Source: Deltaproteobacteria bacterium (lineage in GTDB: Bacteria; Desulfobacterota; Desulfobacteria; Desulfobacterales; Desulfosarcinaceae). From it: a stretch of DNA of 61,539 nt. Each line of letters starts with the position of its first letter. Within the stretch, counting starts at the first letter, position 1. The translations under genes and the position numbers were made by a program. The stretch lies in contig JAHLLR010000028.1 in assembly GCA_020444075.1 (NCBI GenBank), positions 1 through 61,539 of the forward strand. Direction: 5' to 3'. The notes beneath the pieces are model-generated. The model was not told the origin of the DNA, made no database searches, and saw only the letters and a program-made list of their open reading frames with translations. Of the stretch, positions 35,781 to 44,408 are shown in pieces.

Positions 35781-36661
35781 CTCGCCTGATTGATCGAAGT
35801 GTGACGGCATTTGCCTGGCTCTCCGGTCTGGTGCTGACCGCCAGCGTGGTCGGCCTCATGGGGTACGTGCTGATCAAAGGCATGGGCAGCCTTTCCCCGC
35901 GCCTCTTCTTTGGGAATACCGCCCCCCTGGATGCACTGTTGCTGCGCCGGCAGGTGTTCGATGGCATATTTCCCGCCACGGTCGGGACACTGACCCTCGT
36001 GGGGCTGGCCATTTTCATTGCCATGCCCATCGGAATCGCCGCCGGCATCTATATGGCGGAATTCGCCACGCCGCGCATTCAATCCGTCTTCGGCCTTTTT
36101 TTCGACATTCTGGCCGGCATTCCATCCATTCTGGTGGGTCTTTTCGGTTTCAGCGTGGCCCTGTTTTTTCATCATCGGGTATCGGACCGCATTGCCCCCT
36201 GCCTGCTGATATCCGCCCTTTCCCTGGCCTTTCTGGTTCTGCCCTATCTCATCCGCACCACCCAGACCGCCCTGGAAAACCTTCCCCGCCACGTTCGGGT
36301 GACGGCCCCGGCCCTGGGCGCCTCACGGCTGCAGACGATAATTTACGTTCTTTTGCCCCAAGCCCTTTCGGGTATCGTCAGCGGCGTCATCCTCTCCGTC
36401 GGGAGGTGCGCGGAGGATACCGCAGTAATCATGCTCACCGGGGTGGTGGCCACCGCCGGCCTCCCTTCGTCACTGCTGTCCAGCTATGAAGCGTTGCCTT
36501 TTTTCATCTACACCATTTCCGCCCAGTATGCCGACCAGGCGGAGTTGATGCGCGGGTATGGCGCTGCAATTGTCCTGCTAGCTGTCTGCGCCCTGCTGTT
36601 CACCCTGGCGACCCTCATCCGCCACCGGCTGGCCGATCATCTGTTCTACGGTACACGATAA
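35774..36661 (+). CDS. pstA: Phosphate ABC transporter permease PstA
   Basis: 295-residue six-helix permease. It contains DILAGIPSILVGLFGFSVAL and the EAA-type loop VRVTAPALGASRLQTIIYVL. The start at 35774 (MVTRLIDR) overlaps the pstC stop by seven bases; a start at 35759 is less likely. It pairs with PstC. Confidence 0.9.
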   Translation: MVTRLIDRSVTAFAWLSGLVLTASVVGLMGYVLIKGMGSLSPRLFFGNTAPLDALLLRRQVFDGIFPATVGTLTLVGLAIFIAMPIGIAAGIYMAEFATPRIQSVFGLFFDILAGIPSILVGLFGFSVALFFHHRVSDRIAPCLLISALSLAFLVLPYLIRTTQTALENLPRHVRVTAPALGASRLQTIIYVLLPQALSGIVSGVILSVGRCAEDTAVIMLTGVVATAGLPSSLLSSYEALPFFIYTISAQYADQAELMRGYGAAIVLLAVCALLFTLATLIRHRLADHLFYGTR

Positions 36662-36674
36662 GGAGAAAAACCGG

Positions 36675-37382
36675 ATGTCCGCACAACCCCGCTTCAAGAT
36701 AAAGGTTCGCAACCTGTTTTTTTCCTACGGTGAAAACGTCGTGTTGAAGGATCTGACGGTCGATATCCCCGACCGGGCCATCACGGCGGTGGTGGGGCCG
36801 TCGGGCCGTGGAAAATCCACCTTGCTGACCCTGTTCAATCGCCTATGGGAAGATATCCCGACCGCCCGCATGCTGGGCAGCGTTCAAATTCACCTCAACG
36901 GGTCCCACAGGGACATCTACCATCGCTCCTGTTCCCTGTCCGATCTTCGCCGCAGCGTCGGCATGGTGTTTCAAACACCCAACCCGCTTCCCATGAGCAT
37001 CTACAAAAATATATGTTTTCCGCTTAAATTGGCCGGGAAATCGGACAGGAAACAAATGATGCCGGCAGTGGAAACCGCATTGAGGCAGGCATGCTTATGG
37101 GAGGAGGTCAAAAATCGGCTCCGCGAAGACGCCCGCTCCCTCTCCGGCGGTCAGCAGCAGCGCCTGTGCATGGCAAGGGCCCTGGTGCTGAAACCGGAAG
37201 TACTGCTTCTGGACGAGCCCACATCCTCTTTGGATGCCGCCGCCACCGAAATCATCGAACAGTTGATCCTCAGCCTCAGGGAGACCTGTACGATCGTCAT
37301 GGTGTCCCACGACATGGCCCAGGTCGAGCGGGTGGCCGACCGTGGGCTTGAATTGTCCGATGGACGGGTCGTTCTGAAATGA
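36675..37382 (+). CDS. pstB: Phosphate ABC transporter ATP-binding protein PstB
   Basis: 235-residue ATPase. Walker A GPSGRGKST, ABC signature LSGGQQQRLCMARAL and Walker B LLLDEPTSSLD are intact, with a switch His in VSHD. It is a little shorter than most PstB (about 250-260). The ribosome site AAGGAG precedes it. It ends the pst operon, converging with the PlsC-like gene 48 bases away. Confidence 0.9.
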   Translation: MSAQPRFKIKVRNLFFSYGENVVLKDLTVDIPDRAITAVVGPSGRGKSTLLTLFNRLWEDIPTARMLGSVQIHLNGSHRDIYHRSCSLSDLRRSVGMVFQTPNPLPMSIYKNICFPLKLAGKSDRKQMMPAVETALRQACLWEEVKNRLREDARSLSGGQQQRLCMARALVLKPEVLLLDEPTSSLDAAATEIIEQLILSLRETCTIVMVSHDMAQVERVADRGLELSDGRVVLK

Positions 37383-37430
37383 ATAGAAATGACGCGACAC
37401 GAAGGTAGGGGCCGTTCTACAAAACTGGCA

Positions 37431-38132
37431 CTACATAGCAAGGTCGGCGATAATTGCACGCACATAATCCCGCAATTGCTCCGGCGTCATCCCGGCAATC
37501 GTCGTATAGGGGATCGGCGGTCCGATGGTGACCCGCACCGGTTTGGGATTGAGGTGAAAGGTCCCTTTGGGGTGGTAGTCGAACAGCCCGCTGACGGCAA
37601 AGGGCAGAATATCGGCACCGGCCTGGCGGGCCAGGTGAAATGGCCCTTTTTTGAACGCACCCATCCGGCCGGTAAGGGTGCGGTGGCCCTCGGGCAGGAT
37701 GATGATGGACGTTCCCTCGCGCAGCCGCTGCCTGGCGATATCGAGACTCTCCTTGGCTTTTTCCAGATTACTTCGATAAATGGGGATGCATCCATATCGG
37801 GTGACCAGGCTGCCCCACAGGGGAATCGAAAAATGGTAGGCCGCTTCAACAGCCACATACGTCAGCGGAATGGCGGCAGGAATCACGAACAGGTCGAACA
37901 GGCTCTGGTGGTTGCCCATAATCAGGTAGGTCCGTGTCCGGTCCAGACCGTCCAGGCCCGTCACCCTAAGGCGAATGCCCATTATTTTGACCTGAACGGA
38001 AAAAAGAAAACGGGCCAGAGCAAAAACCCGTTCTCTGGGAAAAATGAACAGTCCCAGGGAAAGAGCAGTGAAGGTCAACACAAAAAAGGCCGATCCCGCC
38101 GCCCACAGAATTGCCGATCGCACCGTTTTCAT
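37431..38132 (-). CDS. 1-acyl-sn-glycerol-3-phosphate acyltransferase (PlsC-like)
   Basis: 233-residue membrane-associated acyltransferase for phosphatidic acid synthesis. The catalytic motif NHQSLFD (HX4D) and the binding motif PEGHRT (EGxR) are present, plus one or two N-terminal membrane segments. The start overlaps the stop of the diacylglycerol-kinase-like gene (ATGA), so the two are coupled and probably act in one phospholipid route. Confidence 0.9.
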   Translation of the reverse strand: MKTVRSAILWAAGSAFFVLTFTALSLGLFIFPRERVFALARFLFSVQVKIMGIRLRVTGLDGLDRTRTYLIMGNHQSLFDLFVIPAAIPLTYVAVEAAYHFSIPLWGSLVTRYGCIPIYRSNLEKAKESLDIARQRLREGTSIIILPEGHRTLTGRMGAFKKGPFHLARQAGADILPFAVSGLFDYHPKGTFHLNPKPVRVTIGPPIPYTTIAGMTPEQLRDYVRAIIADLAM

Positions 38133-39016
38133 GCGAAGTACCTGACTCGTCGGGGATGAATGGCAACCTGGGTGGGCGTCGACCCGAAAAGTTCACCATC
38201 CGGCAACAGGGTTTTGGGCAGGTCGGTTTTCACCGAAGCCGTTTTGGCCCGGTAAAACCGCACCGCCGGATTCTGCCCATGGGTCCCCTTGAAAATTTTG
38301 GGAAAGGTGGCCATCAGTGACCGGCGGCTCATTGGCCCCACAACCACCACATCGAACCAGCCATCGTCGATCTTCGCCTCCGGCGCCATGAGCATTTTGC
38401 CCCCAGTGTATCGGGAATTGCAGAACTCCACGAAGCAGTTTTCGCCGTCGATGCATTTGCCATCGAGTTCCAGTTCCATCCGGTGAAACCGCAATCCCAG
38501 CATCCGGTTGAAGACTCCGATAACATAGCTGAAATCACCGAACCGTTTAAATTGGTTAGCCGTCTGGGCCACATCGGTAACAAAACCGAATCCGGCGAGA
38601 TTGACGAAATACCATGGCTGCCCGTCCTGGGTAAAACTGCATACATCCACCGGCCGCGTCTCCCCCATGATCAGCGCGCGGATGCCGTCTGCCGTGGTGT
38701 AGATGCCAAGATCCCGGGCAAAGGAATTGCCGCTGCCCACGGGGATGATGCCCAGCGGGGGCAGCGTGGCTGGGTCGTGATATTTCATGAGGCCGTTGAG
38801 CAAATGGAAGTTGGTTCCATCTCCACCTAAAGACACGACGCCGTCGTATTTCGCTGGGGTCAGTTTTCTGGCGATGTCCATGGCGTGGGCATGGTACTGG
38901 GTAATGAAAATCCGGTATCCAATGCCATGCCGGCGCAGGTGGGTCTCCACCTTCGGGATGGCTCGGGATCCTTTTCGGCCTCCGGCGCTGGGATTGGCGA
39001 TCAGTGCAATAGTCAT
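38129..39016 (-). CDS. Diacylglycerol kinase-family lipid kinase (DagK/YegS-like)
   Basis: 295-residue cytoplasmic lipid kinase. N-terminal ANPSAGGRKG, the ATP-binding motif LGGDGTNFHLL and PVGSGNSFARDLG are typical of DAGK catalytic domains. It phosphorylates diacylglycerol or a similar lipid to a phosphatidate. It shares an overlap with the PlsC-like gene downstream. Confidence 0.88.
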   Translation of the reverse strand: MTIALIANPSAGGRKGSRAIPKVETHLRRHGIGYRIFITQYHAHAMDIARKLTPAKYDGVVSLGGDGTNFHLLNGLMKYHDPATLPPLGIIPVGSGNSFARDLGIYTTADGIRALIMGETRPVDVCSFTQDGQPWYFVNLAGFGFVTDVAQTANQFKRFGDFSYVIGVFNRMLGLRFHRMELELDGKCIDGENCFVEFCNSRYTGGKMLMAPEAKIDDGWFDVVVVGPMSRRSLMATFPKIFKGTHGQNPAVRFYRAKTASVKTDLPKTLLPDGELFGSTPTQVAIHPRRVRYFA

Positions 39017-39071
39017 GGATGGCAGCAGAAGGTCCTTTCTGTTTTTTGACCCGCGGGCCGGCTGGTCAGGT

Positions 39072-39866
39072 TCAATGGGCTTTATGAAGATAGCGGTTCA
39101 TGTGGTCCTCGATCAGCGCATCGATCCGGCCTTCATCGCGAAGCCTTCGGATCTGCCGGTTGATTTTTGGCAGAAGAGCGGCGTGGGGAGATCGCTTGGG
39201 AAATGCAAAACAGAAATTTTCCACCACCAGGTCTTTTTTGACAACGGCGAGCTTTTCGCCAACGCCCAGGCGATTGGCTGAGATCCGCACCGCATAATAG
39301 CCGAAAAAAAGGTATTCCGCTTTTCCCGACAGGAGCTGGTCGATCATCTTATCGACGGAATAGACCCTGGCCATCCTGAGTTCTTTTTCGATGAATCGGT
39401 CCATGCTATCCCCGAAGCTGTCGCCAAAAAGGGTCACGCCCCGGCGGTTCACCAGATCCTCACGGCCGGCGACGGCAAAGCCCTTCCCCTTTTCGACGAA
39501 TACGGATGTGGGGTCTTGGCAATAGGGCTCTGAAAACTCCAGGTAGGCCTCCCGTTCGATGTTGCGGTAAATCCCGGCGATCAGATCCACCTTGCCATAC
39601 CGGGCGGTTTCCTGAACCCGCTTCCACGGCCCCAGATAACGACTTTGATAGGCTTTGCCCAGGCCCGAAAGGATGATGCCGGCAAGATCGGGCCCGACAC
39701 CGACGATGCGATCGCCTTCCTGCCACATAAAAGGCGGGTAGTCGGGGTGCCCGGAAATAATGATGGGGTCCTTGATCCCACCTTCCCGGGCAGACGTCAA
39801 GGTCGGCAGGTGAACGATCAAAATCAGCAGGATGATTGCTGATATACGGTTTTTCCATTCAGGCAT
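39072..39866 (-). CDS. Periplasmic amino-acid-type solute-binding protein (SBP_bac_3)
   Basis: 264 residues with a signal peptide (IILLILIVHLPTLTSA). The fold is type 3 solute-binding: SGHPDYPPFMWQEGD, later DLIAGIYRNIEREAYLEFSEPY and VEKGKGF. It has no transporter genes next to it, so it may be a sensor component or an orphan binding protein. It is transcribed in the same direction as the lipid genes, 55 bases upstream of the DagK-like gene. Ligand unknown. Confidence 0.82.
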   Translation of the reverse strand: MPEWKNRISAIILLILIVHLPTLTSAREGGIKDPIIISGHPDYPPFMWQEGDRIVGVGPDLAGIILSGLGKAYQSRYLGPWKRVQETARYGKVDLIAGIYRNIEREAYLEFSEPYCQDPTSVFVEKGKGFAVAGREDLVNRRGVTLFGDSFGDSMDRFIEKELRMARVYSVDKMIDQLLSGKAEYLFFGYYAVRISANRLGVGEKLAVVKKDLVVENFCFAFPKRSPHAALLPKINRQIRRLRDEGRIDALIEDHMNRYLHKAH

Positions 39867-40059
39867 TGTGGGTCAGTACTCCCTGTTATCCGCTCAATCG
39901 ATGGAGATTCCCATGACAACCCCGGGTTTTTTTGGTAGATTGGCAGGAAAACCCATAGTCACTGGCCTTATGAAGATGAGCAACGAGAAGAACCTGCATA
40001 CAACCCCAGCGCTTGCCCGCATCTGACCCGGCCAATCCACCGACGAAAGGAATTCCCCC

Positions 40060-40836
40060 ATGCCAAAACAACCGACGCCGACCGACGCCGAAGGGGCGGC
40101 GGCCGGGTTACGCCAGCGTTACACCATTCTCCTTCCGGGCATCCCGGTATCTTCCAACCGCGGCGCGCTGGGATGGTCAACGGTTGCCCTGATCGAGACC
40201 GGAGGCCTCCGGGTTCTTTTCGATACCGGCTCCTATGGCGACCGCAGTCTGCTGATGGAGCGGCTGCAGGCGCTGTCGCTCGACCCGCAGGCGCTGGACG
40301 CCGTTTTTATCTCCCATCTGCACTACGATCACTGCCAGAACATCGATCTGTTCGAAAACATTCCGCTCTTCGTGAGCGAACGCGAACTCCGCTATGTCCT
40401 GGAAGGGGAATACCGGCAGCGCCGGGATCCTTACGTGCCTGCGACCACGATCTTGAGCCTGAAGGACCGGTTCCGGACGGTCTCTGAGGGCAGCGAACTT
40501 TTCCCCGGCGTGCACGTGGTCCCCCTGCCGGGCCACACACCCGGCCAGGCCGGCCTCTTTCTATCCCGGGAAAAGATTCTGATAGCCGGCGACGGCGTCA
40601 AAAATGCCTGGGAATTTGCCAACCGAATGGCGCCGCCGGCTTTCTTTTCCAAAGAAGCCGCCCTCGGCAACTATGACTGGGTAAGGGCCCACGCTATTGA
40701 AATCGTACCAGGCCATGACCGGCCGTTTCGTCTGCAGGCAGACGGCTCAACCGCCTATCTCACCGAAGCCGCCGATGTCACGCTGACATTCTTTCCTGGA
40801 CCCTGCCTGGACCCGAAAGCGGTCCGCCTGTCCTGA
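40060..40836 (+). CDS. MBL-fold metallo-hydrolase (lactonase-like)
   Basis: 258-residue metallo-beta-lactamase-fold enzyme. All metal ligands are visible: HLHYDH (HxHxDH), PGHTPGQ, AGDGV and PGHDRP, a two-zinc site. It resembles N-acyl-homoserine-lactonase-type hydrolases, but the substrate is not known. Ribosome site AAAGGAA. The gene is divergent from the solute-binding protein. A palindromic repeat follows its stop by about 30 bases. Confidence 0.85.
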   Translation: MPKQPTPTDAEGAAAGLRQRYTILLPGIPVSSNRGALGWSTVALIETGGLRVLFDTGSYGDRSLLMERLQALSLDPQALDAVFISHLHYDHCQNIDLFENIPLFVSERELRYVLEGEYRQRRDPYVPATTILSLKDRFRTVSEGSELFPGVHVVPLPGHTPGQAGLFLSREKILIAGDGVKNAWEFANRMAPPAFFSKEAALGNYDWVRAHAIEIVPGHDRPFRLQADGSTAYLTEAADVTLTFFPGPCLDPKAVRLS

Positions 40837-40866
40837 CGGCAAGTCTGATAAAGGAACCGAAATGGC

Positions 40867-40925
40867 GTAGGAGCGGCGTCCAGCCGCGATCATCCTATTG
40901 CATCGCGGCTGGACGCCGCTCCTAC
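40867..40925. repeat. 59-bp perfect palindrome, REP-like element
   Basis: Arms 40867-40890 and 40902-40925 pair perfectly over 24 bp around an 11-base loop. Each arm carries GTAGGAGCGGCGTCCAGCC. A half copy is at 18988-19007. It lies between convergent genes (MBL hydrolase and pxpC), so it may also end transcription, but a T-run is lacking. Confidence 0.75.
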
Positions 40926-41047
40926 GAAAAACGACCCTGTTTTGATTACCGCTTCCTTAGAAATCCCGAGAAATGCGGCATACATAAGGTACACCGCAGT
41001 GACGGGGGATGAAGCGTAGCGCAGATATCGGGTTTTTTACGAATCCG

Positions 41048-42100
41048 TCAAGTCTGATACAGGCAATGAATGAGTTTATCCACCACCTCCGGTGAATCCC
41101 AGTCAACGGCCGCGGGATGGGGTGCATCCCGTCCGGACCGCTGCCCGGCCTCCGGCAGTTTCATTTCGCGGCGAATCCGTTCCAGAAGCGACGCCTGGCG
41201 GTGGTAAAGCGTATGGGCGGCAGCTATGCCGATGCGTTCAAAGCGGATGCGGTCTCCCGGAAGGGCCTGGGCGACACGCCAGATGTCGCTGGAAATCACC
41301 GTCGCAATTTTGGTGTATCCCCCGACCGTCTGTTCGCTCAGCAGGATGATCGGCTGCCCGTCCTGGGGTATCTGCACGCCCCCGGGCAGACTCGGTTCTG
41401 AAATAATGCTCTGGGGCATGCCCTCGACCTGGGAGATGACCGGCCCCTGGAGGCGGCAGCCCATGCGATCGGCCTGGGGCGACACGGTGAACCAGGCGTT
41501 GAAAAAAACATCCAGGCCATGATCGAAGAAATCATCCTGAGGGCCGGGGATCGCCCGCAGGGTGATCTCGGACGGATACGCCGGAACGAGCGCCGCCGGC
41601 ACCCGGCGCGCCGGATGGCCGGCCTCCCCGGAACCACGCCTCAGGCAATCGCCGGCCTGAAGAGGCCGTCCCTTGAAACCGCCGATTGCCGCGCCGACAT
41701 AGCAGGAACGGCTGCCCATGACCAGGGGCACGTCGATGCCCTGCGAAACCGCCAGGTATCCGCGGCAGCCGCTTTTCGCCATGCCGACGGTCACCGTATC
41801 ACCGGGCTGAACAGGCACCGCGCACCAGCCCGCGGCCGGGGCACCGTTGATTGAAAACGGCATATCCGCGCCCGTCAAGGCGATGGTCGCCGGAGCGAGG
41901 ATCTTCAAGGCAGGGCCGGAGAAAGTCAGTTCGAGCAGCGCCGCCGTGTCGGGGTTTCCCACCAGCATGTTGGCGATGCGTCCGGCGAAATCATCCAGCA
42001 TGCCGCTGGGCGGGACGCCAAACCGCTGCCAGCCGAATCGTCCCAGATCCTGAACGGTCGTATAGGCGCCCGGCGACAGCACGTTGAAGATGTCAGTCAT
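41048..42100 (-). CDS. pxpC: 5-oxoprolinase subunit PxpC (biotin-dependent carboxyltransferase-like)
   Basis: 350-residue subunit of the bacterial three-part ATP-dependent 5-oxoprolinase, PxpABC (KipA-like AHS2 domain). Typical segments are VLSPGAYTTVQDLGRFGWQRFGVPPSG, PAGWCAVPVQPGDTVTVG, RGYLAVSQGIDVPLVMGSRS and ILLSEQTVGGYTKIATVIS. The start at 42100 (MTDIFNV) overlaps the pxpB end; a longer frame from 42172 is unlikely. It is the last gene of the operon. Confidence 0.92.
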   Translation of the reverse strand: MTDIFNVLSPGAYTTVQDLGRFGWQRFGVPPSGMLDDFAGRIANMLVGNPDTAALLELTFSGPALKILAPATIALTGADMPFSINGAPAAGWCAVPVQPGDTVTVGMAKSGCRGYLAVSQGIDVPLVMGSRSCYVGAAIGGFKGRPLQAGDCLRRGSGEAGHPARRVPAALVPAYPSEITLRAIPGPQDDFFDHGLDVFFNAWFTVSPQADRMGCRLQGPVISQVEGMPQSIISEPSLPGGVQIPQDGQPIILLSEQTVGGYTKIATVISSDIWRVAQALPGDRIRFERIGIAAAHTLYHRQASLLERIRREMKLPEAGQRSGRDAPHPAAVDWDSPEVVDKLIHCLYQT

Positions 42101-42821
42101 CCTGGCCTCCGACGGCGAGTCGCCGGTACTCGTCCGGCGTGATCGGCTCGAACCTGAGGGTGTCGCCTGCACTCAGGAGAAAGGGGTTCGGCCTTTCGGG
42201 GTCAAAGAGCCGCACGGGGGACCGGCCGATGAGCTGCCAGCCTCCCGGACTGGCGATCGGATAGATTCCGGTCTGGTTGTTGGCAATGCCGACGGAGCCG
42301 GCCGGGACCCGCGTTCGCGGGGAGGTCAGCCGGGGGGTGTGCAGCTTCTCCGAAAGCCCTCCCAGGAAAGGAAATCCCGGAGAAAATCCCAGCATGTAAA
42401 TGGGGTAACAGGGTTCCGAATGGAGGCGGATGACATCATCGATTCCGATGTGGTTATGCTCGGCCACAAAGGCGATGTCCGGCCCGTACTCCCCGCCATA
42501 ACAGACCGGAATGACGCTTTCTTTTGGTGGGGGTGTCTCAATCCGGGCCGTCCCCCCGTAAAGGGACAGGATCCGGGGCTCGAGCAGGGAAGGGTTGGTC
42601 GTCAGGGGATCGTAGACCACGACCACCGAGCGGTAGGTAGGGATCACTTCGCGGACACCGGGGACGGCGGCCGTTTCCAGCGCGAAGGTCATCGCCCGCA
42701 CGGTTTGATTGATTTCAGGGGCGATGGCATCGCCGAACTCCACCAGCAGGCCCCTGTCGCCGGCCAGGCGGAATTTCGGTCGATCGAAACCTTGACGGTT
42801 CACGACCACGGCGCCCATCAC
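42093..42821 (-). CDS. pxpB: 5-oxoprolinase subunit PxpB (KipI-like)
   Basis: 242-residue AHS1-domain protein. Signature segments include VCYGGEYGPDIAFVAEHN, MLGFSPGFPFLGGL, PRTRVPAGSVGIA and QTGIYPIASPGGWQLIGR. It overlaps pxpA at its start (ATGATGG around 42818-42821) and pxpC at its end. With PxpA and PxpC it hydrolyses 5-oxo-L-proline to glutamate using ATP, or a related lactam. Confidence 0.93.
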   Translation of the reverse strand: MMGAVVVNRQGFDRPKFRLAGDRGLLVEFGDAIAPEINQTVRAMTFALETAAVPGVREVIPTYRSVVVVYDPLTTNPSLLEPRILSLYGGTARIETPPPKESVIPVCYGGEYGPDIAFVAEHNHIGIDDVIRLHSEPCYPIYMLGFSPGFPFLGGLSEKLHTPRLTSPRTRVPAGSVGIANNQTGIYPIASPGGWQLIGRSPVRLFDPERPNPFLLSAGDTLRFEPITPDEYRRLAVGGQDD

Positions 42822-43600
42822 CGGCCGCCGGCAAAGGGGGCGACCCGGATATTCTCGTTTTCCAGGGTCTGGCGGATCTGTCGAACCAGGTCGACGGCTC
42901 CCGGCGTATCACCGTGGACGCATAGGGTCTGGGCCCGCAACGCGATCCGTCTCCCGTCGGATGCCACAACGGCCCCGTCCCGGGCCATCAGGAGCGCCCG
43001 GGCGGCGACTTCGGCGGGATCCTTGATCACCGCGCCCGGCCGGCTGCGGGGTACGAGGGTGCCATCGGGGGTGTAGGCCCGATCCGGAAAAGCCTCGCGA
43101 ATGACCTTCAGGCCCATCTCCTTGCCGATGCCGGCGACGAGTTCGCCCTTTTGGCCGGCCAGCGCCATGTAGAAAAGGTCCGGGTCGACGGCGGTAATCG
43201 CCTCGGCGATCCCGCGGGCGACGTCTTCGTTGGCAACGGCGGACAGGTAAAGGCTGCCGTGAGGCTTGACGTGGTGGAGTTTCAGGCCGTGGGCTGCACA
43301 AAACCCCTGCAGGGCCCCGATCTGATAGATCATGTAGGACCGGATTTCATCGCGGCTCAGGTTCATCTCCCGACGTCCGAATCCCATCAGATCGGGATAT
43401 CCGGGATGCGCGCCGGGACTGACGCCGTGTTCCTTGGCCATGCGGATGGTGCGGTCCATCACCAGGGGATCGCCCGCGTGCCACCCGCAGGCGATGTTGG
43501 CCGAAGAAATATACGCAATGACGGACTCGTCCATCCCGATCTTGTAGGCGCCGAAACTCTCACCCATGTCGCAGTTAAGATCAATGCTGGTCGTTACCAT
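42818..43600 (-). CDS. pxpA: 5-oxoprolinase subunit PxpA (LamB/YcsF family)
   Basis: 260-residue catalytic-type subunit. N-terminal SIDLNCDMGESFGAYKIG and NIACGWHAGDPLVM are diagnostic of the family. The ATG at 43600 has an ideal AGGAGG site 5 bases upstream; the GTG at 43606 is less likely. It starts the pxpABC block, downstream of the DUF2848 gene, in the same operon. Confidence 0.94.
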   Translation of the reverse strand: MVTTSIDLNCDMGESFGAYKIGMDESVIAYISSANIACGWHAGDPLVMDRTIRMAKEHGVSPGAHPGYPDLMGFGRREMNLSRDEIRSYMIYQIGALQGFCAAHGLKLHHVKPHGSLYLSAVANEDVARGIAEAITAVDPDLFYMALAGQKGELVAGIGKEMGLKVIREAFPDRAYTPDGTLVPRSRPGAVIKDPAEVAARALLMARDGAVVASDGRRIALRAQTLCVHGDTPGAVDLVRQIRQTLENENIRVAPFAGGR

Positions 43601-43609
43601 CCCCACCTC

Positions 43610-44314
43610 CTAAAATGTCTCTATCGCACCGGCCATCACCTCGCAGGTGTAACCATGGCCAAGGGTGCGGTTTAAAACCGGGTCATGCAGCTGGAAGTCA
43701 TATCCGTCGCCGGCGACCAGACCCTCCACCGTGCCGATCGTTCCCGAGAAGAGCACCAGACCGTCCTCGAGCCCTCCCAGGCGCTTTTGAAGATCGTCGA
43801 TCCAGTATTCGGGCGGCAGGATCGCCCCGCAGCAATCCTCCTGGTAGAGCGACACCTTCCCGCTGCGGGTGACCGTACAGCGCAGTCGGAGCTGGTCGAA
43901 ATGGTCCTTGACCTCTTCATAGGGCCACAGGTCCCGGGCGATGACGTTGAGGCACATGTTCTTGGATTTGGCCACCGACACCGACTCCAGTTTGCGGTCG
44001 GTGTGATCCGACCCGACAGTCACCAGGATTTCTCCCTGGTGCCACAGCAGCACCCATTCCACTTCGCCCGACGTCTGCGGTCCGTGCACCTGGATGTCAC
44101 GGCTATGGGTCAACAGATGATTGCCCAAGGCCAGCAGGGTGGGAATGTTTTTCGGTGCCGCGACCCCAACTTCCGCCAGTTCATCGATGTGGTGCTGCAG
44201 GGCCTTGCGGTCCCTGCCGACCCAGCCCGCGTTGAACATCCGCTTGGCACTGAATACGATTTTTTCCGGCTCGCGGTTCAACCGGTGGACCGTCAACTCA
44301 AGTTCGACTCGCAT
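43610..44314 (-). CDS. DUF2848 family protein (FAH-like fold)
   Basis: 234 residues. It fits DUF2848, a group related to the fumarylacetoacetate-hydrolase-like fold; segments include AGWVGRDRKALQHHIDELAEVGV, GSDHTDRKLE and DGLVLFSGTIGT. No biochemical role is firmly established. It sits between the TRAP transporter and pxpA, 9 bases before pxpA starts, so it should act on the imported compound or its ring-opened form. Ribosome site GAGGAAGG. Active-site residues are not assignable by eye beyond the conserved GSDHTDR. Confidence 0.75.
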   Translation of the reverse strand: MRVELELTVHRLNREPEKIVFSAKRMFNAGWVGRDRKALQHHIDELAEVGVAAPKNIPTLLALGNHLLTHSRDIQVHGPQTSGEVEWVLLWHQGEILVTVGSDHTDRKLESVSVAKSKNMCLNVIARDLWPYEEVKDHFDQLRLRCTVTRSGKVSLYQEDCCGAILPPEYWIDDLQKRLGGLEDGLVLFSGTIGTVEGLVAGDGYDFQLHDPVLNRTLGHGYTCEVMAGAIETF

Positions 44315-44408
44315 GACAGGACATCCTTCCTCTGGGTATGCTGTTGACCGTTATCGACAGCACGAACCCCGGTGCAATTATAAACAACGCGGTGGATAAA
44401 AACAACCG

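Noticed and set aside
40867-40925. Palindrome as a simple Rho-independent terminator for the MBL gene
   Set aside because: The arms are much longer than needed, there is no T-run, and a half copy elsewhere points to a repeat family.
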